The notes: a model not told the origin generated them from the sequence alone. Positions 9,001 to 17,956 are shown, counted from the first letter of the stretch. The stretch: 36,777 nt of DNA from Gammaproteobacteria bacterium (GCA_028289815.1 JAPYNQ010000070.1:1-36777); one strand, 5' to 3'. Translations and numbers: made by a program.

Positions 9001-9488
9001 GTCTGAATTACCTTAACGGGCTGCATGTTGTCAATCGAAGCGCAGCTGAGGTTGCGAATACATAAATCATTTGCGGAAAATCGCCCTTGAATCCGCTTAA
9101 CCCAATAAGCCGCCAACCGCACACCCAGATATAAACCAATCACAGCAGCCATTATATTCAGCATGGGCCGGCTATACAGCAGATCAAAAGTTGCGACAAA
9201 TAACATCATGTTAATTAACGGCAATAGGTACTGAGTAAGGGTACTGTGCATAAATCTGGCTTCATTCAGTAAAATTTCAACCCGTTCACCCTCCTGATAA
9301 CCACCAGGATTGGTTAATCGCAGAACTTTTTCCTTGTGACCAAAAAGCGTTGAGAGGTGTGCTATCCCGCATCCCCCGCTACAACTATGGCACCCTGATT
9401 CAACAGGTTTTAATTCCAGATAATCAGCCGTGCTGTTTGTAATAATGGCACTTTGAGATAACACCGGATGAATATCAACCTGATTCAA
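8997..9488 (-). CDS. rseC: Sigma-E regulatory membrane protein RseC
   Basis: Inner-membrane protein of the RseC/MucC family, implicated in sigma-E control and in redox and Rnf/SoxR-reducing functions. The 163-residue protein has the family cysteine motif C33-x2-C36-x3-C40 (CHSCSGGCG). Two membrane segments follow, at about 85-103 and 108-128. The start is TTG at 9488, four bases after the rseB stop; a GTG at codon 9 is an alternative. No clear Shine-Dalgarno is present, so translation probably depends on rseB. Confidence 0.9.
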   Translation of the reverse strand: MNQVDIHPVLSQSAIITNSTADYLELKPVESGCHSCSGGCGIAHLSTLFGHKEKVLRLTNPGGYQEGERVEILLNEARFMHSTLTQYLLPLINMMLFVATFDLLYSRPMLNIMAAVIGLYLGVRLAAYWVKRIQGRFSANDLCIRNLSCASIDNMQPVKVIQT

Positions 9489-9492
9489 ATAA

Positions 9493-10455
9493 TTAATAGG
9501 AGTATGCTATGGAGTGAGCAATTTGTTTAACGGTTTCTTCGGGAACCTCGCCCATCACTGTGATCTGGTGATTGTAAACAGACCGTCCATAGGCATTCAC
9601 GCCACCTATACTGGATGGCCCTTTTAAGGCATTTCCCCCGGAAGATTTTTCAATGTAAACCGATATTGTCGCCAAACCATCGGAAAGAACAATATGCTCA
9701 ACGTCAAATTGATTCATCGGCATACGCTTATGTGCCTGACTGGTAACCTTGAAGCCTTTTGGCATTCCGCGGAGAATCCAGGTTGACTTGCCGGAGACAA
9801 TACTTCCGCCGTGCTCTGAGCTCTCTACGGTCACAAAACCCTGATGGGGTACCGTTGGCTGTAACATGGCAGCCAGTACCGGCGGCTCAAAACTGATTTC
9901 AGTAAACATCATCTGCTCCATGACTTGGCCCTCGGCATTCAGAATATCGGAACGTAACAGCATACCATGATCTTCCTCCAGCCAGATACGATAGCCGTAG
10001 CGCATTTTGTCTTTGGGCTGTATGGAAAGTATGACAGACGGATACCCTGCTATGCGGTCTTTGCCGATTAACTGCATATCATAAATTTCGCCAAGCTGAG
10101 AGATGTTATCAGGAACCAGAGCAGGTAAGCCAAAATCAGATTTAAGCTGACCCACCACAACAGAACGATCCGCAGGAAGGATGCAGGTTACACGTTCACC
10201 GTCACGCAGTATTTCTCTGGCTTCACCATTTAATGACAGTAATCTCCCGCGTTCACCGGTCTCATCGACAGCATGAACAATTTGCATTGTTTCGATTTGG
10301 CCTTGGCTTATGTGAATGTATGTCCCGGCATAGTCCATTGAGCGGATGGCGTTATTCATTTTAATCAGCCATGTATCAGCATCGCTTGCGTTAGCCTGCA
10401 GATTCGACACCATCACGAAAAGAATGATGGTTCCGAGCAGTCGCTTTGTAATCAT
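9493..10455 (-). CDS. rseB: Sigma-E factor regulator RseB (MucB)
   Basis: Periplasmic sensor that binds RseA and protects it from cleavage until lipid or lipopolysaccharide signals release it. The frame is open back to 10545 inside rseA. The ATG at 10455 gives a proper signal peptide (MITKRLLGTIILFVMVSNLQ, cleavage near ANA-SD), so I chose it. That leaves a 320-residue protein, close to E. coli RseB (318). A large LolA-like N-terminal domain is followed by a smaller C-terminal domain. It sits 43 bases downstream of rseA. Confidence 0.94.
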   Translation of the reverse strand: MITKRLLGTIILFVMVSNLQANASDADTWLIKMNNAIRSMDYAGTYIHISQGQIETMQIVHAVDETGERGRLLSLNGEAREILRDGERVTCILPADRSVVVGQLKSDFGLPALVPDNISQLGEIYDMQLIGKDRIAGYPSVILSIQPKDKMRYGYRIWLEEDHGMLLRSDILNAEGQVMEQMMFTEISFEPPVLAAMLQPTVPHQGFVTVESSEHGGSIVSGKSTWILRGMPKGFKVTSQAHKRMPMNQFDVEHIVLSDGLATISVYIEKSSGGNALKGPSSIGGVNAYGRSVYNHQITVMGEVPEETVKQIAHSIAYSY

Positions 10456-10498
10456 TCGGCAATAACCAACTGTAACATCAATCGTATTATTATCCGAT

Positions 10499-11098
10499 CT
10501 ACCTTGCATTTTGCTGCAGCTCTTTCTCAGGTGAAAATTTGTCATAGCCAGCTACGCGGCTGTAAGATATGATACCTGGAGCTGAACCAAAACCTGCATA
10601 ATGGCTATGATCCACCAGATATCCATTTAGGTGAGATACAACAGCCGGCTTGGCCGATTGCCAGCCGCTTCTTGGCACAATGACAAAATTTTCCCGAATC
10701 CGCTGCTGTTCGGTCGTTTGAAATGCAGTCGCAATTTGCGGGGATAAAGGATCCGCCAGTTGCTCGTCGTTGTAAACCACACTGATTACGGCAAGCATGG
10801 CAACAGAAGCCGCAATCACCATTCCGATAAAAGGACGGTTAAAGCGCTGTAATACGTCAAATCTTGAGGCTGGATACGGGCTATCCGGCACTTGGTGCCA
10901 GAAATCATCCACCTCTGCGCTCGTGCTGATAAATTTCGGCAGGCCTCCCCGTATGGCATCGCGAATCAGATGATAATTCCGCCATGTCGCCCTCAATTCG
11001 CTATCTTGCGCTAAACGGTGCCGCAGAAGCTCGCATTCTTCGCTCGGCAGCTCTCCATCGACCAGGCTCGATATTTGCTCGTTGATGGTATCAGTCAT
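10499..11098 (-). CDS. rseA: Anti-sigma-E factor RseA (MucA)
   Basis: Single-pass inner-membrane protein that sequesters RpoE until regulated proteolysis. The 199-residue protein has a cytoplasmic anti-sigma domain (about 1-85, starting MTDTINEQISSLVDGELP). One membrane segment lies at about 90-109, followed by a periplasmic tail that would bind RseB. The match to the family is mainly the N-terminal L-x-D-G-E motif and gene order; the tail is poorly conserved as usual. It starts 27 bases after rpoE. Confidence 0.94.
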   Translation of the reverse strand: MTDTINEQISSLVDGELPSEECELLRHRLAQDSELRATWRNYHLIRDAIRGGLPKFISTSAEVDDFWHQVPDSPYPASRFDVLQRFNRPFIGMVIAASVAMLAVISVVYNDEQLADPLSPQIATAFQTTEQQRIRENFVIVPRSGWQSAKPAVVSHLNGYLVDHSHYAGFGSAPGIISYSRVAGYDKFSPEKELQQNAR

Positions 11099-11125
11099 TA
11101 TTCTATTCTCTATGCGCTGTATCCA

Positions 11126-11701
11126 TTAATTCAGCAGAGGCCGAATTTTCTGATCAATCGCGTCACGCGCCCGGAATATCCTGGAGCGAACGGTCCCGAT
11201 CGGACAATCCATAACCAGAGCAATGTCTTCATAGCTCATATTTTCGACTTCACGAAGCGTGATAGCTTCTCTCAGATCATCAGGCAAATTGGATATCACG
11301 CGAAATATCACCTGCTTCAGCTCTTCGGTCATTACCAACCCCTCAGGGGTGGTTTTTTCCTTCAGACGAGTATCCATAGCATATTGCTCCGCCTCTGTTA
11401 CATCTACGCCACCGGGTGGCGGTCGACGACTCTGCGACACCAGATGATTCTTGGCTGCATTCGTGGCAATACGATATAACCATGTATAAAACGCACTGTC
11501 TCCACGAAACGAACCAATCGCACGAAAAGCCTTGATAAACGCTTCCTGTGCGACATCCTGAGCTTCCATCGGATCGTGAACAAATCGTGAAATCAGCTTC
11601 ACAATTCTGCTCTGGTACTTCAGCATCAGCAGATCGAATGATCTTTCGTCACCGGCCTGAACGCGGCTGACTAATTCGCGGTCCGTTGCCACTTCGCTCA
11701 T
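11126..11701 (-). CDS. rpoE: RNA polymerase sigma-E factor (RpoE/AlgU)
   Basis: ECF sigma factor that directs transcription of envelope-stress genes. The 191-residue protein has region 2 (about 25-95, with DVAQEAFIKAFRA and FYTWLYRIATNAAKNHL) and region 4 (about 130-185, with LPDDLREAITLRE and IGTVRSRIFRAR). It heads the rseA-rseB-rseC-mucD operon and is divergent from nadB, the arrangement known in E. coli and Pseudomonas. Autoregulation is likely but no strong sigma-E promoter is visible upstream. Confidence 0.97.
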   Translation of the reverse strand: MSEVATDRELVSRVQAGDERSFDLLMLKYQSRIVKLISRFVHDPMEAQDVAQEAFIKAFRAIGSFRGDSAFYTWLYRIATNAAKNHLVSQSRRPPPGGVDVTEAEQYAMDTRLKEKTTPEGLVMTEELKQVIFRVISNLPDDLREAITLREVENMSYEDIALVMDCPIGTVRSRIFRARDAIDQKIRPLLN

Positions 11702-11829
11702 TCAAGCCACCTTCATCTTAGCCATGAACCAAGCCACTTCAGTCACAGTTAAGGACAGAAAATCGTTATTAAAGTTCGTTTCCACGCCTAAATAAAGTTA
11801 CCATATGTTTTTTACGATTACACCCAACA

Positions 11830-13464
11830 TTGCCCCGGAAACAGGAACAGTTCGATGTCCTCATTCTAGGTAGCGGAGCAGCTGGACTTGGCCTCGCCCT
11901 GCAACTTGATTCTTCATTGAGGGTATGCGTTATATCAAAAAATTCTCTCGAGGAATCGAGCACCTACTATGCACAAGGTGGCATATCTGCCGTTTTGAAT
12001 CAAGAAGATAGCGCGGAATCACATGCGCAGGATACAATACAGACCGGCGGCGGCCTGTGCCATGAGGACACTGTCCGTTATGCCGTTTCAGAAGGCCCGA
12101 CCGCAATTGAGTGGCTGATTGAGCAGGGCGTGGAATTCACCCGTGAGAATGGATATGAACTTCACTTGACGCGCGAAGGGGGGCACAGCCACAGACGTGT
12201 TGTGCATTCGGCAGATACAACCGGTAAAGCCGTTGCAGACACCCTCGTGAATGCCGCCCGGCAAGCCTTCAATATCACGCTAATGCCCCATAATATCGCC
12301 ATTGATCTGATTACCGCATCCAAAATAGGTAGAAAATATCATCGCTGTCTGGGGGCTTATGTCCTCGATATACGCAATCACTCGATCAGTACCCTGGCCG
12401 CAAAAGCCGTTGTACTCGCCACGGGCGGTGCCAATAAAGTGTATGCCTATACCTCCAATCCTGACGGTTCAACCGGAGATGGCATCGCCATGGCATGGCG
12501 CGCCGGATGCCGGATAGCCAATATGGAATTTATACAGTTTCACCCAACCTGCCTGTATCATCCGGAGGCCAAATCCTTTCTGATAACCGAAGCCTTGCGG
12601 GGCGAAGGCGCATTACTCAGGCTGCCGGATGGTAAACGCTTCATGAGTAAGTTTGATGAGCGGGCAGAATTGGCACCACGCGATGTCGTCGCCCGCGCCA
12701 TTGATCATGAAATGAAACGTATCGGTGCCGAATGCTTGTATCTTGATATCAGCCATAAATCAGCCGGCTTCATCGAAACCTGTTTCCCAAATGTGTATGC
12801 ACGCTGTAAGCATTTTGGCTTTGATCTGGCCAGGGAGCCGATACCAATCGTTCCGGCGGCCCACTATACCTGCGGCGGTATCATGACCGACCGGCATGGC
12901 GAAACCGATTTGCGCAGCCTGTATGCTATCGGTGAGGTCGCCTGCACCGGTCTGCATGGTGCCAATCGCATGGCCAGCAACTCGCTGCTGGAATGTCTGG
13001 TATTTGCTCGCGCCGCCAGCAGGCATATCAACGAAAATATTCATGGCGTGGAGCTCGTCACCGAACTATCAGCATGGGACGAAAGCCGGGTAACGGACTC
13101 GGACGAAGAAGTGGTGGTATCCCATAACTGGAGTGAACTGCGGCATTTTATGTGGGACTATGTCGGTATCGTCCGTACCGACAAACGTCTGGAGCGGGCA
13201 CACCGCCGGGCCGAATTACTGTTGCTTGAGATTGATGAGTATTACTCCAACTTCCGCATCACCAGCGACCTGCTGGAGCTCAGAAATCTGTCAACCTGCG
13301 CCAGCCTGATTATACGCTGTGCACAGCAGCGCAAAGAAAGCCGGGGACTGCATTACACGCTTGACTATCCAGAACCTCATGAAGATAAAGAACCCGTGGA
13401 TACTGTCCTGGTTCCCTCGAATTTCGCTCTCGCGAGCATGGGCCTCTCCGGATCAGGCTGCTAG
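11830..13464 (+). CDS. nadB: L-aspartate oxidase
   Basis: FAD enzyme that oxidises aspartate to iminoaspartate, the first step of de novo NAD synthesis. The 544-residue length is normal. Signatures are the dinucleotide fold [16 protein letters not shown], the segments [11 protein letters not shown] and [10 protein letters not shown], and [18 protein letters not shown] and [18 protein letters not shown]. The only usable in-frame start is TTG at 11830 ([10 protein letters not shown]), with no clear Shine-Dalgarno. A 22-codon ATG frame in another phase (11805-11873) overlaps the start. Confidence 0.96.
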   Translation: MPRKQEQFDVLILGSGAAGLGLALQLDSSLRVCVISKNSLEESSTYYAQGGISAVLNQEDSAESHAQDTIQTGGGLCHEDTVRYAVSEGPTAIEWLIEQGVEFTRENGYELHLTREGGHSHRRVVHSADTTGKAVADTLVNAARQAFNITLMPHNIAIDLITASKIGRKYHRCLGAYVLDIRNHSISTLAAKAVVLATGGANKVYAYTSNPDGSTGDGIAMAWRAGCRIANMEFIQFHPTCLYHPEAKSFLITEALRGEGALLRLPDGKRFMSKFDERAELAPRDVVARAIDHEMKRIGAECLYLDISHKSAGFIETCFPNVYARCKHFGFDLAREPIPIVPAAHYTCGGIMTDRHGETDLRSLYAIGEVACTGLHGANRMASNSLLECLVFARAASRHINENIHGVELVTELSAWDESRVTDSDEEVVVSHNWSELRHFMWDYVGIVRTDKRLERAHRRAELLLLEIDEYYSNFRITSDLLELRNLSTCASLIIRCAQQRKESRGLHYTLDYPEPHEDKEPVDTVLVPSNFALASMGLSGSGC

Positions 13465-13579
13465 TGCCTTTCCAAAAAGCCATAGAATCCTTTCGCTTTA
13501 TGTACCAGTATTTCTGAATAATCAGGCATGACTTTGCTACCGTTAAAGAGAAGTTTAATCATCAGGAACGAATAGGGAA

Positions 13580-13927
13580 ATGGATGCCAGTTCCATATGG
13601 TGGCTGTTGCCCATTCTGCTTGTTGTTGCGGGCATTGTCATCTTTAACTGGCCTGAGTCTCCTGAATTTAAGGGAAAAGTCGGTGAATCTCGTGTCAACT
13701 CACTTATACAGAGGTATCTTTCTCCAAACAGGTATTGCTTAATCAAGGGCGTGACGTTACCAACAATCGTGGTATCACGCTATGGTGTATTCGTAATTGA
13801 AACAAAAACTATGAAAGGCTGGATTTTCGGATCAGTAAACCAACGGACCTGGATACAGAAAATTTACAAACGGAATTTCAAATTTCAAAATCTGCTGCAT
13901 CAAAATCAGCAGCTATTCTTGTCGTAA
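13580..13927 (+). pseudogene. NERD-domain protein remnant, internally deleted and truncated
   Basis: 115 codons. An N-terminal membrane segment (about 7-23, WWLLPILLVVAGIVIF) precedes the first NERD blocks: FKGKVGESRV, then VVSRYGVFVIETKTMKGWIFG and YKRNFKFQN. NERD (nuclease-related domain) proteins normally read LPT-x-DGTTQIDH-IVVSRYG; here LPT joins IVVSRYG directly, so the segment with the conserved Asp is gone in frame. After HQN the frame ends early (QQLFLS-stop), without the usual C-terminal half. The 134 bases to dsbC hold no recognisable NERD continuation. Most likely a decaying gene; an unusual short variant is less likely. Confidence 0.75.
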
Positions 13928-14036
13928 CTTCGTACTAGTTCAGCTCACCTTGGTAACAGGCCTAAATCTGGTCGGGAGGGTATATCAATTTAATAAAAAC
14001 AAACTAATGAGGATTCCTAAGTATCCCATCCAAGCA

Positions 14037-14051
14037 GCATGATTATCATGC
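14037..14051. other. Small hairpin between the NERD remnant and dsbC
   Basis: GCATGA-TTA-TCATGC is a perfect six-base-pair inverted repeat in the 134-base convergent spacer. On the plus strand a T-run follows only after eight more bases (AAAGGCTTTTTT), so it is a poor but possible terminator for the plus-strand remnant. Confidence 0.35.
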
Positions 14052-14061
14052 AAAGGCTTTT

Positions 14062-14799
14062 TTATGTTTTATCTCCGACCAACATTTTATATTGGTCCAA
14101 TTGACGTTTCATCTCTTGTGGTGGCAGGTAACCTGGCATCAAATCTCCCTGCTCAGTAATAACAGCAGGTGTGCCATTAATTCCCAGTTCGTTGCCCAAC
14201 ATAAAATGACGAGTAACAGGATTCGCGCAGCTCAGCTCAGGCAAAACTTTACCAGCCTTTGCGCGAGTCATTGCATCCTGCTGGTCTTTATTACACCATA
14301 CAGACACAGCTTTCTTATAAGCGGCAGACCCTATGCCCGTGCGCGGATAGAAGAGGTAGTTAATCGAAATTCCAAGATCATTATAGTCGGTCATTTCTGC
14401 ATGTAATTTCCGACAATATCCACAGTCAATATCAGTGAAAACGGTTATTGTATGCTTGGATTCCTTGGCTTGGAATGAAATCATCTGGTCATCTTTCAAA
14501 TCGGCTACCACTTCCATCCGTATATCTTTAAGACGATTTTGAGTCAGGTTTTTACGATTCTCAAGATCAACAATGTACCCGGATATCAAATATTTTCCAT
14601 CCTTTGACAAGTAATACAACTGTGTGCCCACCTGAAGCTCATACAGGCCCTTAACCGGGGTAGCGCTGACATTGTCCTCTATGAGTCCGAGCTTTTTTGC
14701 AGCTTCACTGACTTCTTCAGGAATTCCCTCGGCCATGACGGTAAATGGCGATACCAGCAATGTAGACAGAAACACAGTATGAACGCGCTTTAACCACAT
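14062..14799 (-). CDS. dsbC: Thiol:disulfide interchange protein DsbC
   Basis: Periplasmic disulfide isomerase that reshuffles wrong disulfides and is kept reduced by DsbD. From the ATG at 14799 the protein has 245 residues with a signal peptide (cleavage near VMA-EG). An N-terminal dimerisation domain is followed by a thioredoxin fold with the active site C126-GY-C129 (DIDCGYCRKLH) and the structural cysteines of VWCNK and LSCAN. A GTG four codons upstream is possible, but AGTGAG upstream of the ATG fits a ribosome binding site better. Its neighbour xerD is a frequent dsbC partner in gammaproteobacteria. Confidence 0.95.
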   Translation of the reverse strand: MWLKRVHTVFLSTLLVSPFTVMAEGIPEEVSEAAKKLGLIEDNVSATPVKGLYELQVGTQLYYLSKDGKYLISGYIVDLENRKNLTQNRLKDIRMEVVADLKDDQMISFQAKESKHTITVFTDIDCGYCRKLHAEMTDYNDLGISINYLFYPRTGIGSAAYKKAVSVWCNKDQQDAMTRAKAGKVLPELSCANPVTRHFMLGNELGINGTPAVITEQGDLMPGYLPPQEMKRQLDQYKMLVGDKT

Positions 14800-14872
14800 T
14801 TTTGTTCTCACTTCGTTATGAATCGCTTGGTTCGACCATCAGCCCGGCATAAAATTCACATGCTATGGTGGA

Positions 14873-15769
14873 CTATCCTCGCATATGATGCTTCGCGTGC
14901 AGCTGCTTTAAACGTTCCTTGGCAACGTGGGTATAAATTTGCGTAGTAGATAAGTCATTATGTCCAAGCAGCATCTGAACTACGCGCAGGTCGGCACCAT
15001 GGTTCAGTAAATGGGTTGCAAATGAGTGTCTCAACATGTGCGGAGAAAGCGGAACAGTAATCCCGTTTTTTTCTGCGTGGCGCTTAATCAAATACCAAAA
15101 TGCCTGTCGCGTCATTGATGTTCCTCTAGAGGTAACAAATATGGCATCTGTGCGCCGGCCTTTTAATAAGTCCTCACGAGCAGTCGCCATATAGCTTTGC
15201 AGCCAATCCAGTGCCTCTTCTCCCATAGGAACCAAACGTTCTCTGTTACCTTTTCCCAGTAAACGCACCAATCCACGCTGTAAACTTATCTGCTCCAGCA
15301 CCAAAGTTACGAGTTCAGAAACCCGTAGGCCTGACGCATACATCAATTCCAGCATGGCTCTATCTCTCAAACCGAGAACTGTATCAGTATCAGGTGACCG
15401 TAAAAGTGACTCAACATCAGACTCACTCAGAGATTTAGGCAGGCCACGCCCCAGCCTGGGTGATTCTATCAGGGCCGAGGGATCATCTTCCCGCAGTCCC
15501 TCCCGGCACATAAAACGAAAAAACTGACGTAAGCTGGAAAGTAGCCTGGCCATTGAGCGAGGACGCGAATTTTCGGCAAGCCGATCAGCCAAATAATCAT
15601 GGATGTCTCTGCGACCGGCCCGTAACAGGCGTACATCAGAGCAGGCAAGCCACTGCGTAAATAAAACCAGATCAGACCGGTATGACGCCAGGGTGTTCGG
15701 GCTCAAACCACGTTCCATCCAGAGACGATCAATAAACCGATCAATGAGATTCTCATCTTCATCTGTCAC
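14873..15769 (-). CDS. xerD: Tyrosine recombinase XerD
   Basis: With XerC resolves chromosome dimers at dif under FtsK control. The GTG at 15769 gives 298 residues, the exact length of E. coli XerD. The frame is open further up, but that part runs through the preceding thioredoxin gene. Catalytic residues are R149 (ASGLRVSEL), K173 (LGKGN), H244 and R247 (SPHMLRHSFATH), H270 (LLGHNDLSTTQIYTH) and the nucleophile Y279. It starts four bases after the thioredoxin stop codon, so the two are probably co-transcribed. Confidence 0.95.
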   Translation of the reverse strand: MTDEDENLIDRFIDRLWMERGLSPNTLASYRSDLVLFTQWLACSDVRLLRAGRRDIHDYLADRLAENSRPRSMARLLSSLRQFFRFMCREGLREDDPSALIESPRLGRGLPKSLSESDVESLLRSPDTDTVLGLRDRAMLELMYASGLRVSELVTLVLEQISLQRGLVRLLGKGNRERLVPMGEEALDWLQSYMATAREDLLKGRRTDAIFVTSRGTSMTRQAFWYLIKRHAEKNGITVPLSPHMLRHSFATHLLNHGADLRVVQMLLGHNDLSTTQIYTHVAKERLKQLHAKHHMRG

Positions 15770-15773
15770 TTTT

Positions 15774-16145
15774 TTAGTTATGGCTCTCCTGTTGCCGGGC
15801 AATTTCAGTGCGCACATGATCCATGTCCAGTTCACGTATTTTACCAACAACTTCTTCCAGATCAGCAGGTGATAAGGCATTCGGCTGTACGAAAACGCTA
15901 ATATGTTCGCGGAAGATCATCAGTGTCGGAGTAGAGTGAATTTTAAACTGTGTTGCCAGTGCTTGTTGCTCTTCAGTATTCACCTTGCCGAAGATAACAT
16001 CCGGATGCTGTTCGGACATCTCCTCAAAAACGGGCGCAAACTGCTTGCAGGGTTCACACCAGGCAACCCAAAAATCAACAACCACAATATCGTTATCGTT
16101 AATAAAAGAATTAAAATTATCAACAGTCAATTCGATAGCAGCCAC
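15774..16145 (-). CDS. Thioredoxin-family protein with a CEPC active site
   Basis: 123 residues from a GTG at 16145; AGGA lies eight bases upstream. A TTG two codons earlier is the alternative. The thioredoxin fold is clear: VVDFWVAWC30-EP-C33, a cis-Pro motif HSTPTLMIF, and a longer C-terminal helix (LDMDHVRTEIARQQE) than in canonical thioredoxin. The active site reads C-E-P-C where C-G-P-C is standard. There is no signal peptide, so it is cytoplasmic. It resembles a side branch of thioredoxins found next to housekeeping genes. Its partner substrate is unknown; upstream of xerD and dsbC it may simply share transcription. Confidence 0.88.
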   Translation of the reverse strand: MAAIELTVDNFNSFINDNDIVVVDFWVAWCEPCKQFAPVFEEMSEQHPDVIFGKVNTEEQQALATQFKIHSTPTLMIFREHISVFVQPNALSPADLEEVVGKIRELDMDHVRTEIARQQESHN

Positions 16146-16229
16146 AATCAATTCCTGTATTTATTATTATCCCGGCATGGGTCCGCGCCAAGGGATAAAT
16201 CACAAAAGCTCATCTCTTTAAAGTGGCCG

Positions 16230-16889
16230 CTAGTTAATAATAACCAGCGTATCTTCATCAACCTGATCATAAAGCTCAATAACATCATGGTTTCGCATAC
16301 GTATGCAACCACGAGAAACCGCCTGACCTATTCGACCTTCTTCATTGGTACCATGTATGTAAATGTAACGCTCATATGTATCGATCTGTGCCCCAAGATT
16401 AATGCCGGGTTCTTGTCCTTTCAGCCACATAATCCGGCCGGTAATCTGATCGAGACCCGTATCAGCATCCATTACTTCAATGCTGGCATACTCACCTGTG
16501 GGTTGCCGACCACGAAATATTGTATTTGGCTTTTCCCCGGTGCCAATTTTTGCGGCAATACGATGTATGCCGACAGGTGTCTTATATGATCCGTTTTCAT
16601 TGCCGAGGCCTTGCGCCGCTGTGGAGATATCGTAGGCCTGCAATAATCTTTCTGCCCGCCATAGCTCCAAAGTCTGGCTGTCTGAATCAACATACAAGAC
16701 AGTCTCCGATAAATCAGAGATTCCCAACTTTGTCAGACGATTCTGAAACAAAATCAACTTGTGATAAAGCTCAATATTACTCATTTTACCGGACCAGTCC
16801 GCCCGAACCACGAGAGATCCTACACCCGTGCTTAGGGCGATAGCTATAATGGCAGCTCTCTTCAGGGAAGCACATTTATTGATCACCAA
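16230..16889 (-). CDS. L,D-transpeptidase (YkuD domain), secreted
   Basis: 219 residues. An N-terminal signal sequence (about 10-30, ending near VRA-DW) is followed by a YkuD catalytic domain with IYIHGTNEEG and the nucleophile motif SRGCIRM near the C-terminus. Such enzymes form 3-3 peptidoglycan cross-links or anchor lipoproteins, using a Cys nucleophile. The protein is short, with no LysM or peptidoglycan-binding repeat visible, so its exact role is open. The start is TTG at 16889 or GTG at 16886; AAGG about nine bases upstream favours the GTG slightly. It is divergent from the glutathione S-transferase-like gene. Confidence 0.9.
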   Translation of the reverse strand: MVINKCASLKRAAIIAIALSTGVGSLVVRADWSGKMSNIELYHKLILFQNRLTKLGISDLSETVLYVDSDSQTLELWRAERLLQAYDISTAAQGLGNENGSYKTPVGIHRIAAKIGTGEKPNTIFRGRQPTGEYASIEVMDADTGLDQITGRIMWLKGQEPGINLGAQIDTYERYIYIHGTNEEGRIGQAVSRGCIRMRNHDVIELYDQVDEDTLVIIN

Positions 16890-17237
16890 AACCTACCTTA
16901 AAGATCTAACACACGACCATCAACACCAGTTTCACAGCAATCCTGACCAAAGAAGATAGAAACAATTACCAATATCTTTCCAGATTGTACAGATACGACG
17001 GACCCGCAGCACTCTTTTTCCCGCCATATCGCCGAGCACTCAGCCGAATTAACATATAATACAGCCCTGCAGCAAACTTTCGTCCTTGTCGAGCAATTCT
17101 GTAAAAAATCAATCCGCTGTCAAAGTTTGATAATCGTTTATCCGTGCATAAATATCCATGCTATGGGTTTAAACATAAACAAAACTCTGCTTAAATAAGC
17201 AGCTTCCCAAAAACCTCGTTACCCGGATTTAAAGACA
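16890..17237. other. Divergent intergenic region upstream of the L,D-transpeptidase and GST-like genes
   Basis: 348 bases, AT-rich, no gene seen. It must hold the promoters of both divergent genes. The most regular feature is the palindrome CTGCTTA-AA-TAAGCAG at 17187-17202, 35 bases before the GST-like ATG. TTGATA followed 16 bases later by TAAATA (near 17130-17155) is a weak promoter candidate on the plus strand. Confidence 0.5.
17187..17202. promoter_or_regulatory. Perfect 7+7 palindrome upstream of the GST-like gene
   Basis: CTGCTTA and TAAGCAG flank a central AA. The two-base centre is too short for an RNA hairpin loop, so a dimeric repressor or activator site is the better reading. The position 35 bases upstream of the start codon fits an operator. 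No regulator is identified. Confidence 0.35.
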
Positions 17238-17897
17238 ATGGATATAGAGTTAATCAGCTTCAAGCTATGCCCGTTCGTACAGTCGTCAATTATCACACTA
17301 CTCAACAAAAAGGTGAATTATAGAATAACCTATATTGATATCAGCGATCCACCTGCTTGGTTTGATGAGATATCACCCACCGGTCAGGTTCCATTAGTAA
17401 GAATTAATAAGGACAATATTATCTTCGAATCTGCTGTTATAAATGAATTCCTGGATGAAGTCAGCGGCGGAGGTATGATACCATCGGATCCACTCATCAG
17501 GGCTCAAAATCGGGCCTGGACCCAATTCTGTGGTTCCATACTGGGAAATACACGAGATATGATCAGGGCCAAAGACGAGGATTCCCTAAACGATCATGAA
17601 TATGACATTCGTGAAAAACTTGGCCGGATTGAGGCGCTAAAATCTGATGGAGTTTTTTTCAACGGCAAGGAAATCAGTCTCATAGATACTATATACGCTT
17701 CATTGTTTATGCGTTTGAATCTGCTAAAAACAGCCATAGATTTGCTCCATGAAGATCACTATCCCAAATTGAATAGCTGGAGTAATCATCTGCTGCAGCT
17801 GGATGCTGTTCAGAATTCTGTCGTCACCGAATTCGAGGATATTTATCATCGTATGATCAAGATGCAGGGCGGCATATTGGCAGGGCGTTTATCATAA
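17238..17897 (+). CDS. Glutathione S-transferase family protein
   Basis: 219 residues. The N-terminal thioredoxin-like domain begins MDIELISFKLCPFVQSS with C11-P-F, a cysteine active site like omega-class transferases. SPTGQVPLVRI carries the cis-proline and ESAVINEFLDE the glutathione gamma-glutamyl contact. A helical C-terminal domain follows from about residue 90. Cys-type enzymes usually act in thiol transfer or dehalogenation-type reactions rather than classic conjugation. The substrate cannot be told from sequence. SspA-like stress proteins share the fold but lack this CPF motif. The end lies 60 bases from convergent hslR. Confidence 0.88.
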   Translation: MDIELISFKLCPFVQSSIITLLNKKVNYRITYIDISDPPAWFDEISPTGQVPLVRINKDNIIFESAVINEFLDEVSGGGMIPSDPLIRAQNRAWTQFCGSILGNTRDMIRAKDEDSLNDHEYDIREKLGRIEALKSDGVFFNGKEISLIDTIYASLFMRLNLLKTAIDLLHEDHYPKLNSWSNHLLQLDAVQNSVVTEFEDIYHRMIKMQGGILAGRLS

Positions 17898-17956
17898 CTC
17901 TAGGAGAGGAGTCAGCGTGAATGGGAAGGTAACGACCTGCTTCTTCCTTCTCTCGC

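Noticed and set aside
11750-11777. Possible sigma-E autoregulatory promoter of rpoE (GAACTT, 16 bases, TCCTTA on the minus strand)
   Set aside because: The -35 half is good but the -10 matches the TCTGA/TCAAA-type consensus poorly; not strong enough to annotate.
14826-14845. GGTTCGA-like sequence suggesting a tRNA T-loop
   Set aside because: No acceptor, D or anticodon stem can be formed around it.
16169-16196. Hairpin ATCCC-GGC...GCC-AA-GGGAT between the L,D-transpeptidase and thioredoxin genes
   Set aside because: A fair stem with a two-base bulge, but no T-run on either strand and no match to a known riboswitch; may be chance.
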